DNA of 64,000 nt from Isoetes taiwanensis. Its lineage: Eukaryota > Streptophyta > Lycopodiopsida > Isoetales > Isoetaceae. The notes below the pieces were generated by a model. That model saw only the letters and a program-made list of their open reading frames with translations. It was not told where the DNA came from and did not search any database. A program made the position numbers and the translations under genes. The stretch is from NCBI GenBank assembly GCA_021234155.1, contig JAJEKV010000025.1, positions 5,997,310-6,061,309 on the forward strand, read 5' to 3'. Below are positions 47,861-59,199 of the stretch, in pieces (position 1 is the first letter of the stretch; each line of letters begins with the position of its first letter).

Positions 47861-49415
47861 TGAAAGTTCTTAGGCAATGGATGACAAAATAATAATACCT
47901 AATGACAAAGAAAAATATACCTTAATTATTTACGCCAACACTACCACAACTAGGCTCATAGCTTCCTAAGTATATACCCCCTTAAGCCTAGTCAAGACCG
48001 CCTCTTTTTTACTCCTGTAATAATTATTATGAGTGCAAACTCGTGAATATTTATTATCCTTGATTTGTCTTAGCATCACATGGTCTTAGAGTAAGGTTCT
48101 CCTTGTTATTTTAATTTTATCTTTTTCTTTATGTATAGGAAAATTCAAAAGGTTTAACTTATTACTTATGAAATTGTTGGAACTTTAAAAATTGTTAGGT
48201 TTTGTTAAACACTTAGGTTTTCACGCTGGAATATTTATTTAGGGCAAAATCAGAATTCGTTTCCGAGAAGGGGCAAATGCCATGCACAACCGCTTCCTCC
48301 TCTTCAATCTATTCCACTCAATTTCTTTGCTATGGCCGACCAAATTCCGGCCATTTCCCTCCTTCAAGGCTGCTTTTTTTCTTCTCGTGTTAGCAATCAC
48401 CGATGGTGCTTTCGGCAGAATGCAGCCCATTCTTTGGCTCCAAAGTGGCACCTGATCTCGCTTAGGTAAGGCAACACAGATGGAGAAGGCGGCTATTGGG
48501 TTGGCGGCGTATGATCTGGGTTGTTTGCGTGTCAGATCTTCCAAGCATGAGCAAGAAAGCATGGCAAAGGACCAAAGGAACTGCCCCGCAAAAGAGCTAA
48601 GAAGTTCTTCCTTATTTATGATTTAATATAAGAATTGTAGATTCCACAACCAACATGACTGATTTTACTCAATAAAATTCTCACTTCTTCATGACATTAG
48701 AAACAGAGCAAAGACCGTTAAGATGATTTTCTTTATCTCGATTTTTATTCATTCCATTTAGATTCTTATTATAACTTAATACTCTTACAGATTCGGTGAC
48801 AGATATTAAGATAAGATGCTCAGATTCACAAAGGATTTCCTTCGTGGTAAATCTTTTTGTGAAACTTTGATGGCAATACATTCGCATGTAGTTTATTTAA
48901 TTTAGATTTCATCACCACACTCACACACAAAAGAAATTATTCATTCACACAAAAATAGCATCATCATAAACTAGAAAGGAAGACATCATGCACACGCAAT
49001 GATGGACCGTAATCATACCAGACGCCGTGCAATCAGCAGAGCGCATCAATAGGCAATGTGCTGCAGTTTTTCATTCACGCTTGAATTTCTCTTATACACC
49101 CAATAAAACTGACCTTAAAAAATACAATCTGTCTCCCATGTGGAAAAACTTCCTTTAGCTCCAAGATTTTGACACCTCATCAATCCAAAAATATGGTCTC
49201 CTCCAATCAAACTCGCTTATGGCTTTCTCCTTACCACTAAAATTCGAATTTCTAATGGTCTTCAATAATATAAGCATCAAAATCTTCAAAATAACCTTGG
49301 TAACTATGCACTTTGGCTCCATTTTTGAGCCCATACGCCTTCATTGCGCCTTCTTTCATTAATCAAGCTTCACCTTAAAAATCAAAAATTTCTCGTTGTG
49401 TTGACCGCCTCCACA
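47861..49415 (-). repeat. 5' LTR of the Ty3/gypsy element
   Basis: Homologous to 41,317-42,857: shared 'gttcttaggcaatggatgac', 'cagcatcacatggtcttag'-type, 'acttattacttatgaaattg' and 'tgactgattttactcaataa' in the same order. No convincing primer-binding site is visible next to the inner end. Confidence 0.8.
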
Positions 49416-49422
49416 TTACTTA

Positions 49423-49987
49423 TGTAATCCAACAGATTGGACCAAACCCCAAACCGAAAGCAAGTAATGCAAAATATATGCATCAGTCAGCGCCACACCC
49501 CCACTAGCACTCACAAGGCAAGACACCTAATACACCTCAATTGCACAACCAAATCATAATCAAGATAACTGAGGTTCATCCTCCTCTTCATTATTTCTTC
49601 CATGGAAGATGCACTCCTACAAATGTATCTTCAAGAAAACTCCAAGAGGAGAGAGAGGAAATGAGGAGACGCACTCCTCCTCTTAAACTTACATCAAATT
49701 TCCTCCATTCATCTTTAAGCAATTTCCACCATTAGATCTCCAATAACTTACATGTCTCCTAGGATTGGCGCCCACCTCAACCCCATGCTTTAACCATTGG
49801 AAAGGACTTTATACACCTTCAAGTCCATAAGTTCAACTTTTCACTACATCAAGGCAAATGCTTCATCCCCAATATTTTCACATTTTTACATTTTCTCCAT
49901 ATTACACCCATATTATTCCCTCCATTTTTACCACATTTCACCAATTTAGGCATATCATGAAAAAATAGTCAGAAAAAACGCACAACA
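49423..49987 (-). repeat. LTR (left) of the LARD-like element
   Basis: Matches 51,726-52,289 over its full length, for example 'gaccaaaccccaaaccgaaa' and 'cacctcaattgcacaaccaa'. Confidence 0.8.
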
Positions 49988-51725
49988 TTATTCCCCTCAA
50001 GATTATGCATCGGCCCCATGAATTCTTCAAAATCTTTTCTTCGATCTTTCATGTCTTCAACAACTTGGTCCTTCTAAATAGCATCACAACTTAACAAAAA
50101 CTAATGTCCAAGTCTTCAAGCCTTCAAAACATCTATAGAAGTCTTCCAAGGAAAAAAATACTCAAAACTTCTAACATCACTTCATCTTCATCAATTATAG
50201 GTGGTAAGTCCCATCCGTGTCAAGCAGCACCCTCAGCTTCACGCCCAAGATGGCTTATATCCCCTTCACATCACTTATAATTTTCATCATTATTTTACAT
50301 AGGTCATGAGATGCTGCTGCCTTCTAGGTCAGCACATCCATCATGCCATCCATAATCACTTAAATAAAAACTAAAACTGTAAAACTTCTTTTGATGCTTT
50401 TTAAATATTGAATAACTTAAATATTAAAATTGGCCAATTGCAAAAAGGCAAAATACCTAATTCATTGTTTCTTGATCTTCATACTTGACTGGAAATGTTC
50501 AACATAGTAATTTGAACTTTTAATTTACCTTGAGAGAACACGTTTCCAACAATAGATAATGGCTTCAACATCATTTCATCTTCAAAGATTTTGTGGATTC
50601 AATAACTTGTTGAGGAATAAATATATGGGATATTCCCATCTCTTGCATAAAACTTCATCTCCAAAAATATCATAAACACTTTTGCATGTTGATGATGAGC
50701 ATAGAATTTGAACTCATGATCAAGAGGTTTGACAACCAACAACTCATCCAATGGACTATGTGCCAAGACATCAAACTTTTAAAATTTCCATCTTTTCTTA
50801 TCATTTAGTATTTTCTTTATTTCCTTCAGCTTACCTACCCTCCACAACCCCTTTTTATTTTTCATTCCTCCGCTGTCGGGCGCCAAGCAAAAGTGCTTAG
50901 GGCATGGAATGGAATGAAGGAAAACCGACTCTTTCCTCCTCTTTGTCGCCAAATAACATCAGCTACGGCATAGGGTCATCTCGTGACTGGTGACATCCTT
51001 CAGATTCATATTCTCAAGTACATAGGTCCGAGGCAAACAGAGGATAGATTTGGTAGAAGGCGATGGGTAACCGGTTTAGGTATGGCGTAATCATTTAAGT
51101 TGGCCTTGATTTTAGGCAGTTGTCTTCATGTGGCTATGGCAAAGATGCATATCAATAGAATCAAAGCAGAAGAGCCCCATTTTTTCTTTGCAGGATTGTA
51201 AACATGCATCATAAAAGTGTGGCTTGGCAATTCCTTTCTTTTCTTCTCTTTTTTTTTTCCGTGGTCCGTGGTGGAAGCCGTGAAATGGGCGTGGAGCATG
51301 GTTTTGATTGGGCTTTGCTTAAAGGAATAAGCTTGATAAATGATAATACAGGCTTGGTTTAGATACTATTGCCTGAGCAACAAAGGAGCACACTCTGCGG
51401 TTTTAAGACACACAATTTATTTTATTGCTTATGGCATTTCTGGGTATTTTGATTGTCTGCTTTTAAAATAAATAGCGCTCAAGCAGAGTCAAAGCATTTG
51501 GCATTCCATTCAATCATGCCGCCGTGCATAGAAGAAATAGAAGCCTTTCATCCAAAAAATTATTTTGGTAAGTAATTACTTTCCATTCAAAACCGATCCA
51601 TAATACCGTAAATTAACCTTTGTTCAAGACAGATGGTCCATCTCAGATCTCAGACTTCTTATGTGACAATTTATTTGAAGATATCATGTCATAGAATGCC
51701 GCTTATTCTTTAATGCCCCCACTTA

Positions 51726-52289
51726 TGTAATCCAAACAGATTGACCAAACCCCAAACCGAAAGCGTAATGCAAAATATATGCATCAGCCGCACACACTCT
51801 ATCGCCAGCACTCACAAGGCAAGACACTAATACACCTCAATTGCACAACCAAATCATAAATCACATAACTGATACATCCTCCTCTTCATTATTTATTTCT
51901 TCCATGGAAGATGACCTCTACAACGTATCTTCAAGAAAACTCCAAGAGTGAGAGAGAGAGAATGAGGAGACGCACTCTCCCTCTTAAACTTACACATCAA
52001 ATCTCCTCCATTCATCTTTAAGCAATTCCACCATTAGATCTCCAATAACTTACATGTCTCCTAGGATTATGTACCACCTCAACCCTATGCTTTAACCATT
52101 GAAAGGACTTTTTATACACCTTCAAGTCCATAAGTTCAACTTCAATACATCATAAATGCTTCATCCCTAATATTTTCACATTTTTTTACATTTTCTCCAT
52201 ATTACACCCATATTATTCTCCTCCATTTTGCACACATTTCAATTAATTTAGGCATATCATGAAAAATAGTCAAGAAAAAACGCATAACA
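51726..52289 (-). repeat. LTR (right) of the LARD-like element
   Basis: Second copy of the 565-bp repeat; small indels distinguish it from the left copy. Confidence 0.8.
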
Positions 52290-52563
52290 AGGGCCAAAAG
52301 CCTACTGCTTATAAACGTCCTATTTGAATCTTTTCAATCCATTCTCACAAAGAAGAAATTGTCAAATTCAACAATAATATATAAGCCCCAGATTTTTTTC
52401 TAACGTTGTACAAAATTGAGCATTGTCCATATGGCAATGAAGTTTTGGCATTCCGTTACCCCATGTATCTCCATTCTATATCTCCATTCCAGATCTCCAT
52501 TCAGATCTCCATTCTTATGAGGTTGGTTTCACTGTGTTATGTACCCAATGCATTTGCTCGTCA

Positions 52564-54331
52564 TTATTTGCATGGCTCGAGGCCTTCTGGGTTGCAACAT
52601 TGATGAGTTCTATGAGACCAAATATACATCAATCATGTCCAGCTAGGATGCATTTGCATCTACCTAGAGATATTGCTTAAAAAAGGAAAAACAAAACTAA
52701 AACAAAGAAATTAAGAAACTTTTGTCTTCTTGGCCACAGGCTCAAAGTATAAAGTAATGTATAAGACCTAATTCAAAAGAATACAATGATATCGCACCTT
52801 TCTATAATCCCTACTATTGATCCCTTGGAATAATATGACATTCGTTGATCTGGATACAAGATATCTTCAATACATGGCTTGCCCTTTGGTTTTGGCATCA
52901 ACTACAAATAAATAACAACATGAACTAATGGCAAGACTCAAGATATCTCAAATTAACAGCCCATACTCAAATCAAAATAGAACCATTCAAGGATACTGAA
53001 ACGACTGCCTAAAGAATAAATAAAAGGAACCATGAAATTTTGGTTCTAGCATAGGAGTAAATGCATGTTGGGATTATAACTGTGCATCTATTATCTACCC
53101 ATTATTGATGCCTTTGTAGCTAAAACTTTTAGGATTTGCCTTGACTGCATGGAACATAACACTCACAGAGCAACGATTTGTCTAGAATATAGAACAAAAG
53201 TTTCTAGCGATAAACTCAATTGTGTCAACCACAACAAAGTTAAATAATGGCAAAGCAAATGACAACTTAGTAGATTCTCTCCTAGAACATACGATAGAAT
53301 CATGATGGGACTAAATACATGCGTCTACATCAATGCCATACACTATTGTGTAATCATGAGTCAAGTTGTCGAACAAGGCAACAATTTGTGTATAATACAG
53401 AGGAAAAGTTTCTAGCAATAAGGTCCATCATGTCAACCATAACAAAGTTAAATAATGGCAAAGCAAATGACAACTTAGCTGCATCCACATTAACGATGCA
53501 AATATTTGTCAACTAGATTTTCTTTGTTTAATCACACATAAAGCCCACCAACGGTGGGCAATTTTCTAGTAAATAAATAAATAAATAAATAAATGCTGCA
53601 AGCGAAAACCAGAAAAATTAAAGTCATGCGTTTCTCAAGACAGTCGGTTGCTAATAAAATTAGAATCTAATATCCAATAGGGTAAGTTCAGAACAGAAAC
53701 ATTTTTGTATGCTGGAATATCGAAGTGCCTTAATGTAACTTTAAACAGCTGTATACCTTACAAATCCCATGTGTGAATCTCCAGACTAGCATCTGAAATC
53801 GTGTTTCTTGTGGTATTTATAGCCTGTAAAGAAAATAATCTAAAGCTAATGGATGCTTCAAATCCGAAAAAAATGGAGAAAATTTAACAGCTTACAGTAT
53901 CTCAAGACCCTATTTTGTTGAAGTGGTTCATCTTCCTCTGTTTTTGTTCCCATCCCCTTTGTTTGTGCAAGCAATTCAAAAGCTCAAGATACAGCTCGTC
54001 TCTGGGTAACCCAAGAAAAATTCTGGCTTAATATCAAATCCAGAAAATAAGAAGAAAGGGGGGAAGAAGAGTGAAGGACACACCAGCTTGCATCATAGCT
54101 AGTGACAGAGTTGGATTCTTAGCCATAGCTGGAGCATGCCTACAAAATTTTCAGGAAATCGTTCGTGCATCTGTTAGATGAGAGACAATTATGAAGTGGA
54201 ATGAATAAGAAATCAATGAAAAACATTAGAAGCCATACGACTGAAAGGCCAACGCCGTCTGTTGTGTCCAGCGCCTTCATTAAAAGGCCGGATCCGCCAT
54301 CACTGGGGCAGCATGCCATGCTCCAATACAA
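52564..54331 (-). CDS. Unrecognised multi-exon gene
   Basis: On the minus strand several short open exons have clean splice sites. A start-type exon begins near 54,331 (MACCPSDGGSGLLMKALDTT is in frame there). Exon 54,139-54,084 (acceptor ttttgtag, donor gtgtgt) reads HAPAMAKNPTLSLAMMQA. Exon 54,001-53,896 (acceptor near 54,002, donor gtaagc) reads DELYLELLNCLHKQRGW in the joined frame. Exon 53,823-53,762 (acceptor ctttacag, donor gtaagg) is open as AINTTRNTISDASLEIHTWD. Exon 52,901-52,798 (acceptor atttgtag, donor gtgcga) reads LMPKPKGKPCIEDILYPDQR then MSYYSKGSIVGIIER. A last exon ends at a TAA at 52,564. Exon phases do not all agree, so one or more indels or mis-set junctions are present. 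I do not recognise the protein. Confidence 0.45.
53543..53569 (+). mobile_element. Helitron-like 3' terminus inside an intron
   Basis: A perfect 7-bp hairpin (GCCCACC-aac-GGTGGGC, 53,543-53,559) is followed six bases later by CTAG (53,566-53,569) and T. That is the normal layout of a Helitron 3' end. No matching TC 5' end was found with confidence. It lies between exons of the minus-strand gene. Confidence 0.45.
53570..53594. repeat. (TAAA)n microsatellite
   Basis: Six units of TAAA directly after the CTAG of the Helitron-like end. Confidence 0.9.
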
Positions 54332-54596
54332 AAAGGTCGATGCTAGAACCGAAATCCATATCTATAGTGGCCATTTTGCTGCTGGGTTTGATCGGAAGCA
54401 AGGAAAGGTTTGCTGCTGGGCCAGATCCGTAAGCGCCCTAGGAAGCAACCAAGGAAGAGCACCCAAGCGAGAAACTACGATGAGAAACTGGCCCGTCATT
54501 TCAACCAATGAAATGAGAGGGTACGAGGATCAAGATCTAAGCCATCCGTCTTGGCCAACGATTTGGGCCGTCCACCTCGGCCATTGAGTTACATAT

Positions 54597-54745
54597 ACTC
54601 ATTTTTAACTTTAATCTTCAATATATACAAGAATTTGGCGCCGGCGAAGCCGGCGCTTTGTGCACACCTGGGAGTCGAACCTAAGTGTGAGCCTTTTGCA
54701 CATTGGAAGCCTCTAATACTTTGTCTAGGTTTTTGGGATTTCTAT
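54597..54745 (-). mobile_element. SINE-like unit with B box and perfect GC hairpin
   Basis: On the minus strand, TAGGTTCGACTCCCAGG (54,682-54,668) matches the pol III B-box consensus GGTTCGANTCC. It is followed by GCGCCGGC-TTC-GCCGGCGC (54,656-54,638), a perfect 8-bp hairpin, and then an AT-rich tail. A weak A-box-like string lies 35-45 bp upstream. The T-stem does not pair properly, so it is not a tRNA gene. Confidence 0.4.
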
Positions 54746-55000
54746 ACAACAATGCACATAATAATTATTGTTGAATTTTAATTTATATGAATAGTGAACA
54801 TTGAATAATAAGCATCTGGCAATGCCAACACATACTTCATAAACAATATAATAAGGGAGAAAATAGAACTCTAACCTTGCCTCGGTTGTTTATAGCTTTT
54901 TGCATTTCTTTTGGTAATACGATGAAAGAAAATGGCGTGAAGATGCATTTATATAGATTTTAAACAAAAAAAAAAGGACTTAGGTAAATAAATATCCATA

Positions 55001-55070
55001 TCTTAACATATATAAAGCAAAAGCCATTTCTGTTTGATCCTAATATTTTTTCGCCAGCAAAAAGTTTGGG
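55001..55070 (+). mobile_element. Helitron-like 5' terminus (copy 2)
   Basis: After an A, TCTTAACATATATAAAGC begins; the next 50 bp share 'cctaatattttttcgccag' and spacing with the end at 10,660. The downstream 2.4 kb contain gene-like scraps (subtilase-type, in-frame duplicated frame), which would fit a gene-capturing Helitron, but no 3' end was found. Confidence 0.4.
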
Positions 55071-55732
55071 GACGACACGTGTTTTTAAAAAAGAAAAAAT
55101 GAAAATAAGAAAGAAAATTTGACGGGCTCGGATTTAAGGCAGAGCAGAATGACGGACCGGCTGGAAGGGGGGAGGGGGGGTTTCCGCCATTGCCAGAGCT
55201 CCGGATTCCGGCAGGAGGGAGGTGGGGAAGTGAGACTTGGTTTAGGGTTTTATAGAGCCCTTCTTGTTCTTTGCAAAGGAAGCTGGAAGCATTTCTATAA
55301 TTCAAGCTTCTTTTTTTGGCTATGGCGGCTATGGCGGCCTTTTCCCCTATTTCGTGTTCTGCCGCTGCTTTGCCGGTAGATCTGCCGCTGCTTTGCTGGT
55401 AGATCGGCTATGGCAGATCCAACTCCATCTCCGGCTCTGGCTCTTCTTCCAGTCCATTAATAAGTAGATTTTCAATTCGTCTAATGCTAGAGATTTGAGC
55501 AGAAGAGGGGGATATGGTTCTTGATAACCATCGATTTTTCGCAGAGAAGATTAGCAGCCTGCCAGATTGCTATAGCTGGATCTTCCGGTCATGTTGGCAT
55601 GATGTCCTCCAAGCTTTGGCGAATGAGAAAGCTGCCTACCAATGTCGGATTGAAGCATGCTCTTGCTAGTGGCAGCACTGCACAAATATTTGCCCTTCAA
55701 TGTTTCCCCCCTGTTTCCCCCGGATCTTGAGT

Positions 55733-55900
55733 AGCGCAGGGTATGGTGCCCGAATCGCTGTGTACAAAGTTTGCTGGGCAGCAGTGGATCAAGCTCTTGG
55801 CTCTATTTCGCCGTATTATGACGACGACGACCTTATCGCCGCTGTTGCATTTGGAGCTATGGAACCTCTGCCAGAAACGATGGCCCCGCCCTTCTCACTT
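55733..55900 (+). pseudogene. Subtilisin-like protease fragment
   Basis: The frame reads YGARIAVYKVCWA, then YYDDDDLIAAVAFGAM. In plant subtilases the segment GVAPxARIAVYKVCW is followed, after the catalytic-domain loop, by D-x-[IL]-[AS]-[IA]-[AG]-x-[FD]-x-A; the first part is a near-exact match. No catalytic Asp, His or Ser region was recognised upstream or downstream, and the frame soon ends. It is probably a captured or decayed fragment within the tract starting at 55,001. Confidence 0.5.
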
Positions 55901-56386
55901 TTGCTGGTGCTGGCCGAGCTGCTTCTGTTGTAGTGCATTGAACGCATTTCTAGTTATACACATGTCAACACTGAGGCATTTGAGTTCATAGAAACGTCGT
56001 TGCAAATCCTTCCCATGGAAATTAACAGCCTGAGGCCAATGGTAAATATTGCTGATGCAGGTTGCAAGCTTAAGTCTGCAAGCACCGGACAAAGTTATCC
56101 AGATGTAGGATTGGAATGAAGCCCGTGCTGCTAGTTATTTCTTCTGCCTTTTCTAGCTTTCAAGCTCCTCCCGTAGGTCCAACATTATGTGACAATGTTG
56201 CATTGTAAGGGTGATGCCATGAGCTTCACTATTTGAAACATATAATGGCAACCTTCAGCCTGACATTTTGTTCCATAGCTAAGTGCCTGGTCGAGTCTTG
56301 GAAGAAATTACTTTCAAGATATCCAGAAGCGTTTGCATGCTTATAAGACTAAACAAATATTGCAAGGCATTGAATGATTCTAGTAT

Positions 56387-57420
56387 TTGAACATTTTACG
56401 CAGCAATGTTTCAGCCGGCAAAGATAATCTTCAGCAGGCAAAGATAACAGGTGAGAATGCAAAATCTTTCAATGTTTCAGCCGGCAAAGATAATCTTCAG
56501 CAGGCAAAGATAACATGTGAAAATGCAAAATCTTTCGTTTGTCGTTGCTTGGAATTTTCAATTCAATCCTTATTTGTTCTCTTTGAAGTATTCAATTCAA
56601 TTCAGTTTGATATGGATATGGGCAGCGTGTTTGAGGATGAAGGTGAACGGAGAGAGAGAGAATTTGAATGCATTGGAGGAAAATGGGTGGTGATAAGTGC
56701 CTGTGCAGCCCTGGTGGATAACTCCAACCCAAATGCAGCAAACATACTAGGGAACTACTCATTCAGCAGGGCAAGAAATGAAGTGGACACTTCTCAACAA
56801 TGCTGGAGATGCAACTGGAGCTTTGGTTAGCATAGTTACGGGTGCAAGTCTAAACACGTTATACAATTTACGTTCACAAATAGATATCAATAAATTATTT
56901 GTTTACAGGGAAGAAAATAGCCACAGAAGGAGGAACGAGGAGTGCCATACCTCAAGCTTTGTTGCAGGCAGATTCCCACAGGCATGCTGGCATTGCAGCC
57001 CGTGTGTCATACATCCAACGGCTTGGAACATTTCCCAAACAGCATCTGACAAATGTACGCAGCGCAATCAAAGATTCAAGCTTCCATATGAAGCACAATA
57101 TGTGCTTTGGACACAGAACATGGTTCCTGATGCCACAACCCCTCAAGATTGATCTGCCAACGCTGTACAGAGTTTTTGGCGAGGGCATTATCACATACAA
57201 ATATGATGGCTATAAATGCCAAGACTATCTTGGCTGCCAAATTATTCGATGTCTCTGGAGGCCCTCACTTGGGAGATTACAGGGCCATAAGGGCATATAT
57301 ACTTGGAAGTTTCAAGCTCCAATTGACTGCAAAGATTGTGAGGACTCCTGTGCTTATCTCTAACGATAGTTTGCCTTGGACTGTCGCCCATATTATAAAA
57401 CATTCAGGCAAAACGTAAGT
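56387..57420 (+). CDS. Coding-like region with in-frame 66-bp duplication, no family
   Basis: The frame at 56,387-56,830 contains two copies of a 22-residue unit starting NVSAGKDNLQQAKIT, then GKWVVISACAALVDNSNPNA. Overlapping frames at 56,778-57,152 and 56,899-57,363 continue with RTWFLMPQPLKIDLPTLYRV and YKYDGYKCQDYLGCQ, and a frame to 57,418 ends ISNDSLPWTVAHIIKHSGKT. The composition is balanced and less AT-biased than spacer, suggesting a former gene with frame changes or introns. I do not recognise any domain. Confidence 0.3.
56405..56536 (+). repeat. 66-bp tandem duplication, two copies, in frame
   Basis: Copies 56,405-56,470 and 56,471-56,536 start 'aatgtttcagccggcaaaga' and end 'gcaaaatctttc'; they differ at only two bases. 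The length is a multiple of three, and the frame stays open. Confidence 0.95.
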
Positions 57421-58800
57421 TTGTAGAAAGTAATTTCAGGAATTGAATTGAAGAACTTGGAACTTTTTACTGTGTTCAGCTTGGTTCTGCAGATTGTACC
57501 ATGGTGCACACATGTGTACCAGAGGAGGTGTTCTGTATACCAAGTCCCAAGCTTCTTGGCTGTTTCTTCAATACCTTTACAGCCTTATTCTGGTTGAAAA
57601 CTACCAAATATCCTTCTATTTTCTATATACAGCCATAAATGCAAGTAACTATATGAAAATAGAGGTATAGGTCGATACGCCAATTATAGCAATTCAATCT
57701 TTAAAAGTAATAAAATCTTTACGATGTTTCCTTAAATAGTTGAATACTCTTTAAGTTATCAACGGAAATTTGTATTCTACCGGAATTTATTTGTGTTCTA
57801 CCAGAAATTTTCCTGCCATGCCAATAACTTAACAAGAACTTTACAGTTTTGAATCGTGGAGAATCCTTCTTTACCCCGAGCTTAAATTAACACCCCAGAG
57901 TTTTCAACACCGGGTGCTTCTGGGATCATCTTCATTGTTATTGTTTTGACAAAATATGAAAGAAAGCCAAGAACAGTTCACTTTGTGATAAAAAAGACTC
58001 TCATAAAACCCCAACCCACTTCTAGATTAGAGATACAACCATGCAAGATCCTGCATGTTTAACAAACATCTGAACCCATATGAGGCTATTGAATATAGAA
58101 AGGCGAAGGAATAAGAAAGTACATAACCGCCCCATAGACAATGCCGCTTAGTGAACAATTTAAGAAACTCAATATACTTATTGGCACTAATATTCAATAA
58201 AAGCTCAAACATAATGCGTTCCTCATTTATCAAAACTATTCAGAAACTTATTTGAGATACCGGGTTAGGCATCGTTTACTTAACAACCTATGCTAAAAAT
58301 GCCATATTTTGATATAAAGTGTGTCATTCGATGCGCAAATGATGCTAAAATGCAAACTATGATAAATCCATTACTAAAACAAGACTAGAACTTAGACTCG
58401 AGCCAACTTTATAGGGTTAGAACTAAAGAAATACCATGTAAGTGGCCCTGGGTCACATAAATTTCTTTTTGTATTCATTAATAAAAAAGAAAGCCTTGGC
58501 TATTGTACTTACTGTGTATGAAGACTTTATTGGTGCGACATAGATGTTTCAAGTTGTTGTAGATGTGTAGTGCAAATTTGATAGTCTATAGTTGTAATAG
58601 AAAAAATAATAATAGCATCTCAAATTTCAATGTATTTGTTTGCGCACATGCAACAAAAGCGTTTCTTGCTAAGTGCTCAAATATATGTTGCTATACAGTT
58701 ATGAAGTGTAAAACAATGCAAGTGAGCATCATTCCATTTTGTTGTGTTTGTTTTGGTACTCATCTGTTATTTTCTCAAGGATATAATTTTACTTCTGCTA
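57421..58800. other. AT-rich spacer
   Basis: No gene supported; short frames have no domain. Confidence 0.4.
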
Positions 58801-58811
58801 AGGTCCATAAA

Positions 58812-59070
58812 AGTGACGCTGCCAAGGAAGAAAAATGAAGCCATTTTGCGTGAGAAATTTGTTCTGTCCGTTGAACCACTTATGCCAATTTAAGAAATGG
58901 ATGAATTTAAGGAGAAAGTTGTTTCTTATCAGCAAAGAAAAGACGAAGGCATTAAAGTTGCTGGATACAGAAGGGAATTGGCGTTCTTCAACTACAAGCA
59001 ATTCAAATTTGAAAGTGAGATGCAAATAAAGGAAATAGCAACATACTGGTTTGAAACTCCATCTAGATAG
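58812..59070 (+). pseudogene. Coding-like remnant with one stop
   Basis: A frame from 58,812 reads LPRKKNEAILREKFVLSVEP, a TAA at about 58,890, then MDEFKEKVVSYQQRKDEGIK and FFNYKQFKFESEMQIKEIAT to a TAG near 59,068. Charged helical composition and a single stop suggest a decayed exon. Family not recognised. Confidence 0.3.
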
Positions 59071-59199
59071 AGATTAAGGATTTAAAAAAAGCGGGCGAAA
59101 TTTGCTCACACAAAGTAAGAATTTTTCTTCTCAGTGGCAAAGAGAACCGAGGCATAGCATGTCATGACAGAGCCGGGAAGTTTGATTTATGATATATCT

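Larger units (their letters stand above)
41317..49415 (-). mobile_element. Ty3/gypsy LTR retrotransposon, full-length but decayed
   Basis: Two direct repeats of about 1.55 kb flank 5 kb of broken coding sequence on the minus strand. Reading from high to low coordinates: a gag-like segment near 47,090-46,880 (DLRICIWSNLRGWAMEW type), reverse transcriptase near 46,010-45,700 (MPFGLCNA motif), an RNase H segment at 45,425-45,228 (AMGSILSQ and HPIYYASK), and an integrase core near 44,720-44,140 (KWGIDFV and YVTKWVEAKAL). The order gag-RT-RNaseH-INT is that of Ty3/gypsy elements. All parts carry stops and frameshifts. A purine tract (42,872-42,858 on the minus strand, containing ATGGGGGATAA) sits at the inner edge of the 3' LTR. 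Target duplications were not identified. Confidence 0.85.
49423..52289 (-). mobile_element. Second LTR element with non-coding interior (LARD-like)
   Basis: Direct repeats 49,423-49,987 (565 bp) and 51,726-52,289 (564 bp) both run 'tgtaatcca...' to '...aaaaaacgca-aaca', giving TG...CA ends on both strands. A minus-strand purine tract (TGAGGGGAATAA at 49,999-49,988) abuts the left repeat, so the element is read on the minus strand. The 1.74-kb interior has no long open frame or retroviral-type motif. It starts 7 bp from the end of the gypsy 5' LTR. A non-autonomous element is the simplest reading. Confidence 0.7.

Noticed and set aside
54668-54745. tRNA gene on the minus strand
   Set aside because: A B-box-like string is present but the T-stem does not pair and there is no proper anticodon arm.
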